Origin: JAZSQT01 sp045538075
Lineage (GTDB): Bacteria > Chrysiogenota > Deferribacteres > Deferribacterales > Mucispirillaceae
NCBI GenBank assembly: GCA_045538075.1
Contig: JAZSQT010000128.1
Location: 1-7,329, forward strand
Direction of reading: 5' to 3'
DNA: 7,329 bases
The notes under the pieces were generated by a model that saw nothing but the letters and a program-made list of their open reading frames with translations, made no database searches and had not been told where the DNA came from. Below, piece by piece: positions 6,970 through 7,329 of this stretch (position 1 is the first letter of the stretch; every line of letters begins with the position of its first letter). Position numbers and translations under genes: made by a program.

Positions 6970-6999
6970 TTTACAATAGAAACCGTTTCATAATATGAT
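6970..6999 (+). promoter_or_regulatory. Possible promoter of the META-domain gene with a palindrome in its spacer
   Basis: TTTACA (6970-6975) resembles a -35. TATGAT (6994-6999) with an 18-bp spacer, or TAATAT (6991-6996) with 15 bp, could be the -10. The palindrome GAAACCGTTTC (6979-6989) lies between them and looks like an operator. The predicted transcription start falls almost on the ATG at 7006, which would leave little or no leader, so the assignment is uncertain. Confidence 0.35.
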
Positions 7000-7005
7000 T
7001 TATTT

Positions 7006-7329
7006 ATGAAAAATATATTAATTATAATTATTATACTATTTACTATTAGTTGTGGCTCAAAAAATATAAATATTCTTGAAAATAAAAGTTTTTTATTCAC
7101 AGAAAATAAAAATATTACTATTTCTTTTGATAAAGAAAAAGTTTTTGGATTTTCTGGTGTAAACTATTTTATGGGTTTTTATAAAATCAATAAAAATAAT
7201 ATAACTTTTAAAGATATTGTTACTACAATGATGGCTGGAAAAATAAAAGATATGAGTAATGAAGATACTTTTCTTAAAAATCTTAATAATTCAAATAAAT
7301 TTTATTTAGAAAATGATACGTTATTTTTA
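7006..7329 (+). CDS. META-domain (HslJ-like) lipoprotein, 3' end beyond the window
   Basis: The first 108 codons of a gene with no stop before the window edge. The N-terminus MKNILIIIIILFTISC is a signal peptide with a relaxed lipobox (Thr at -3, Ser at -1, Cys16). Mature residues then show the META pattern: a beta strand ITISFD, the glycine-rich turn VFGFSGVNYFMGFY (about 46-59), and ITF...IVTTMMAG (about 65-76). In META/HslJ proteins the turn is usually GxxGCNxxxGxY and the later motif T(R/M)MAC; here both cysteines are absent (Val and Gly). META proteins are small envelope proteins whose molecular role is poorly defined; E. coli HslJ is linked to novobiocin resistance. No clear Shine-Dalgarno precedes the ATG, but an in-frame stop at 6991-6993 limits any upstream extension. 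Confidence 0.72.
   Translation, partial: MKNILIIIIILFTISCGSKNINILENKSFLFTENKNITISFDKEKVFGFSGVNYFMGFYKINKNNITFKDIVTTMMAGKIKDMSNEDTFLKNLNNSNKFYLENDTLFL

Overview
The window is very AT-rich. By eye it is roughly a quarter to 30% G+C, with AAA/AAT/TTA/ATA codons favoured throughout. Three genes carry signal peptides with a lipobox cysteine. The genes look like those of a Gram-negative, host-associated anaerobe. A spirochaete (Brachyspira or Treponema-like) or a Deferribacterota gut bacterium (Mucispirillum-like) would both fit the low G+C, the lipoprotein density, the Ig-like/IdeS-like protease, the TPR lipoprotein and the META-domain lipoprotein. The sequence alone does not decide between them.

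Layout, left to right. (1) 66-2048 (+) encodes a surface lipoprotein with three bacterial Ig-like domains, a BACON-like domain and a C-terminal IdeS/Mac (peptidase C66) cysteine protease domain. This is the same general plan as Treponema denticola dentipain. (2) 2049-2169 is a non-coding AT-rich gap containing a 17-bp palindrome. (3) 2170-2502 (-) is a small hypothetical protein with no recognised family. (4) 2503-2538 is a 36-bp divergent gap. (5) 2539-3507 (+) is a radical SAM enzyme of the COG0731 (Tyw1-like) type with a C-terminal winged-helix-like domain. (6) 3508-3702 is a regulatory gap. It has a near-consensus sigma-70 promoter (TTGACA, 17 bp, TATAAA), a perfect 7-1-7 Fur box over the predicted start of transcription, and a degenerate second Fur-like box just upstream of the -35. 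(7) 3703-6909 (+) encodes a 1068-residue lipoprotein with a glycine-rich tether, a regulatory-like beta domain, long TPR-like helical repeats and an Asp-rich calcium-loop tail. It is followed by a clear hairpin terminator. (8) 7006 to the window edge (+) is the start of a META-domain lipoprotein.

No operon is obvious: each gene seems to have its own upstream region, and one gene is on the opposite strand. The common theme is the cell envelope. An antibody-protease-like lipoprotein and a probably iron-regulated TPR lipoprotein flank a housekeeping-type radical SAM enzyme. No tRNA, rRNA, CRISPR array, insertion sequence or prophage gene was seen. The two most notable items are the IdeS-like protease and the Fur-type control region of the TPR lipoprotein.
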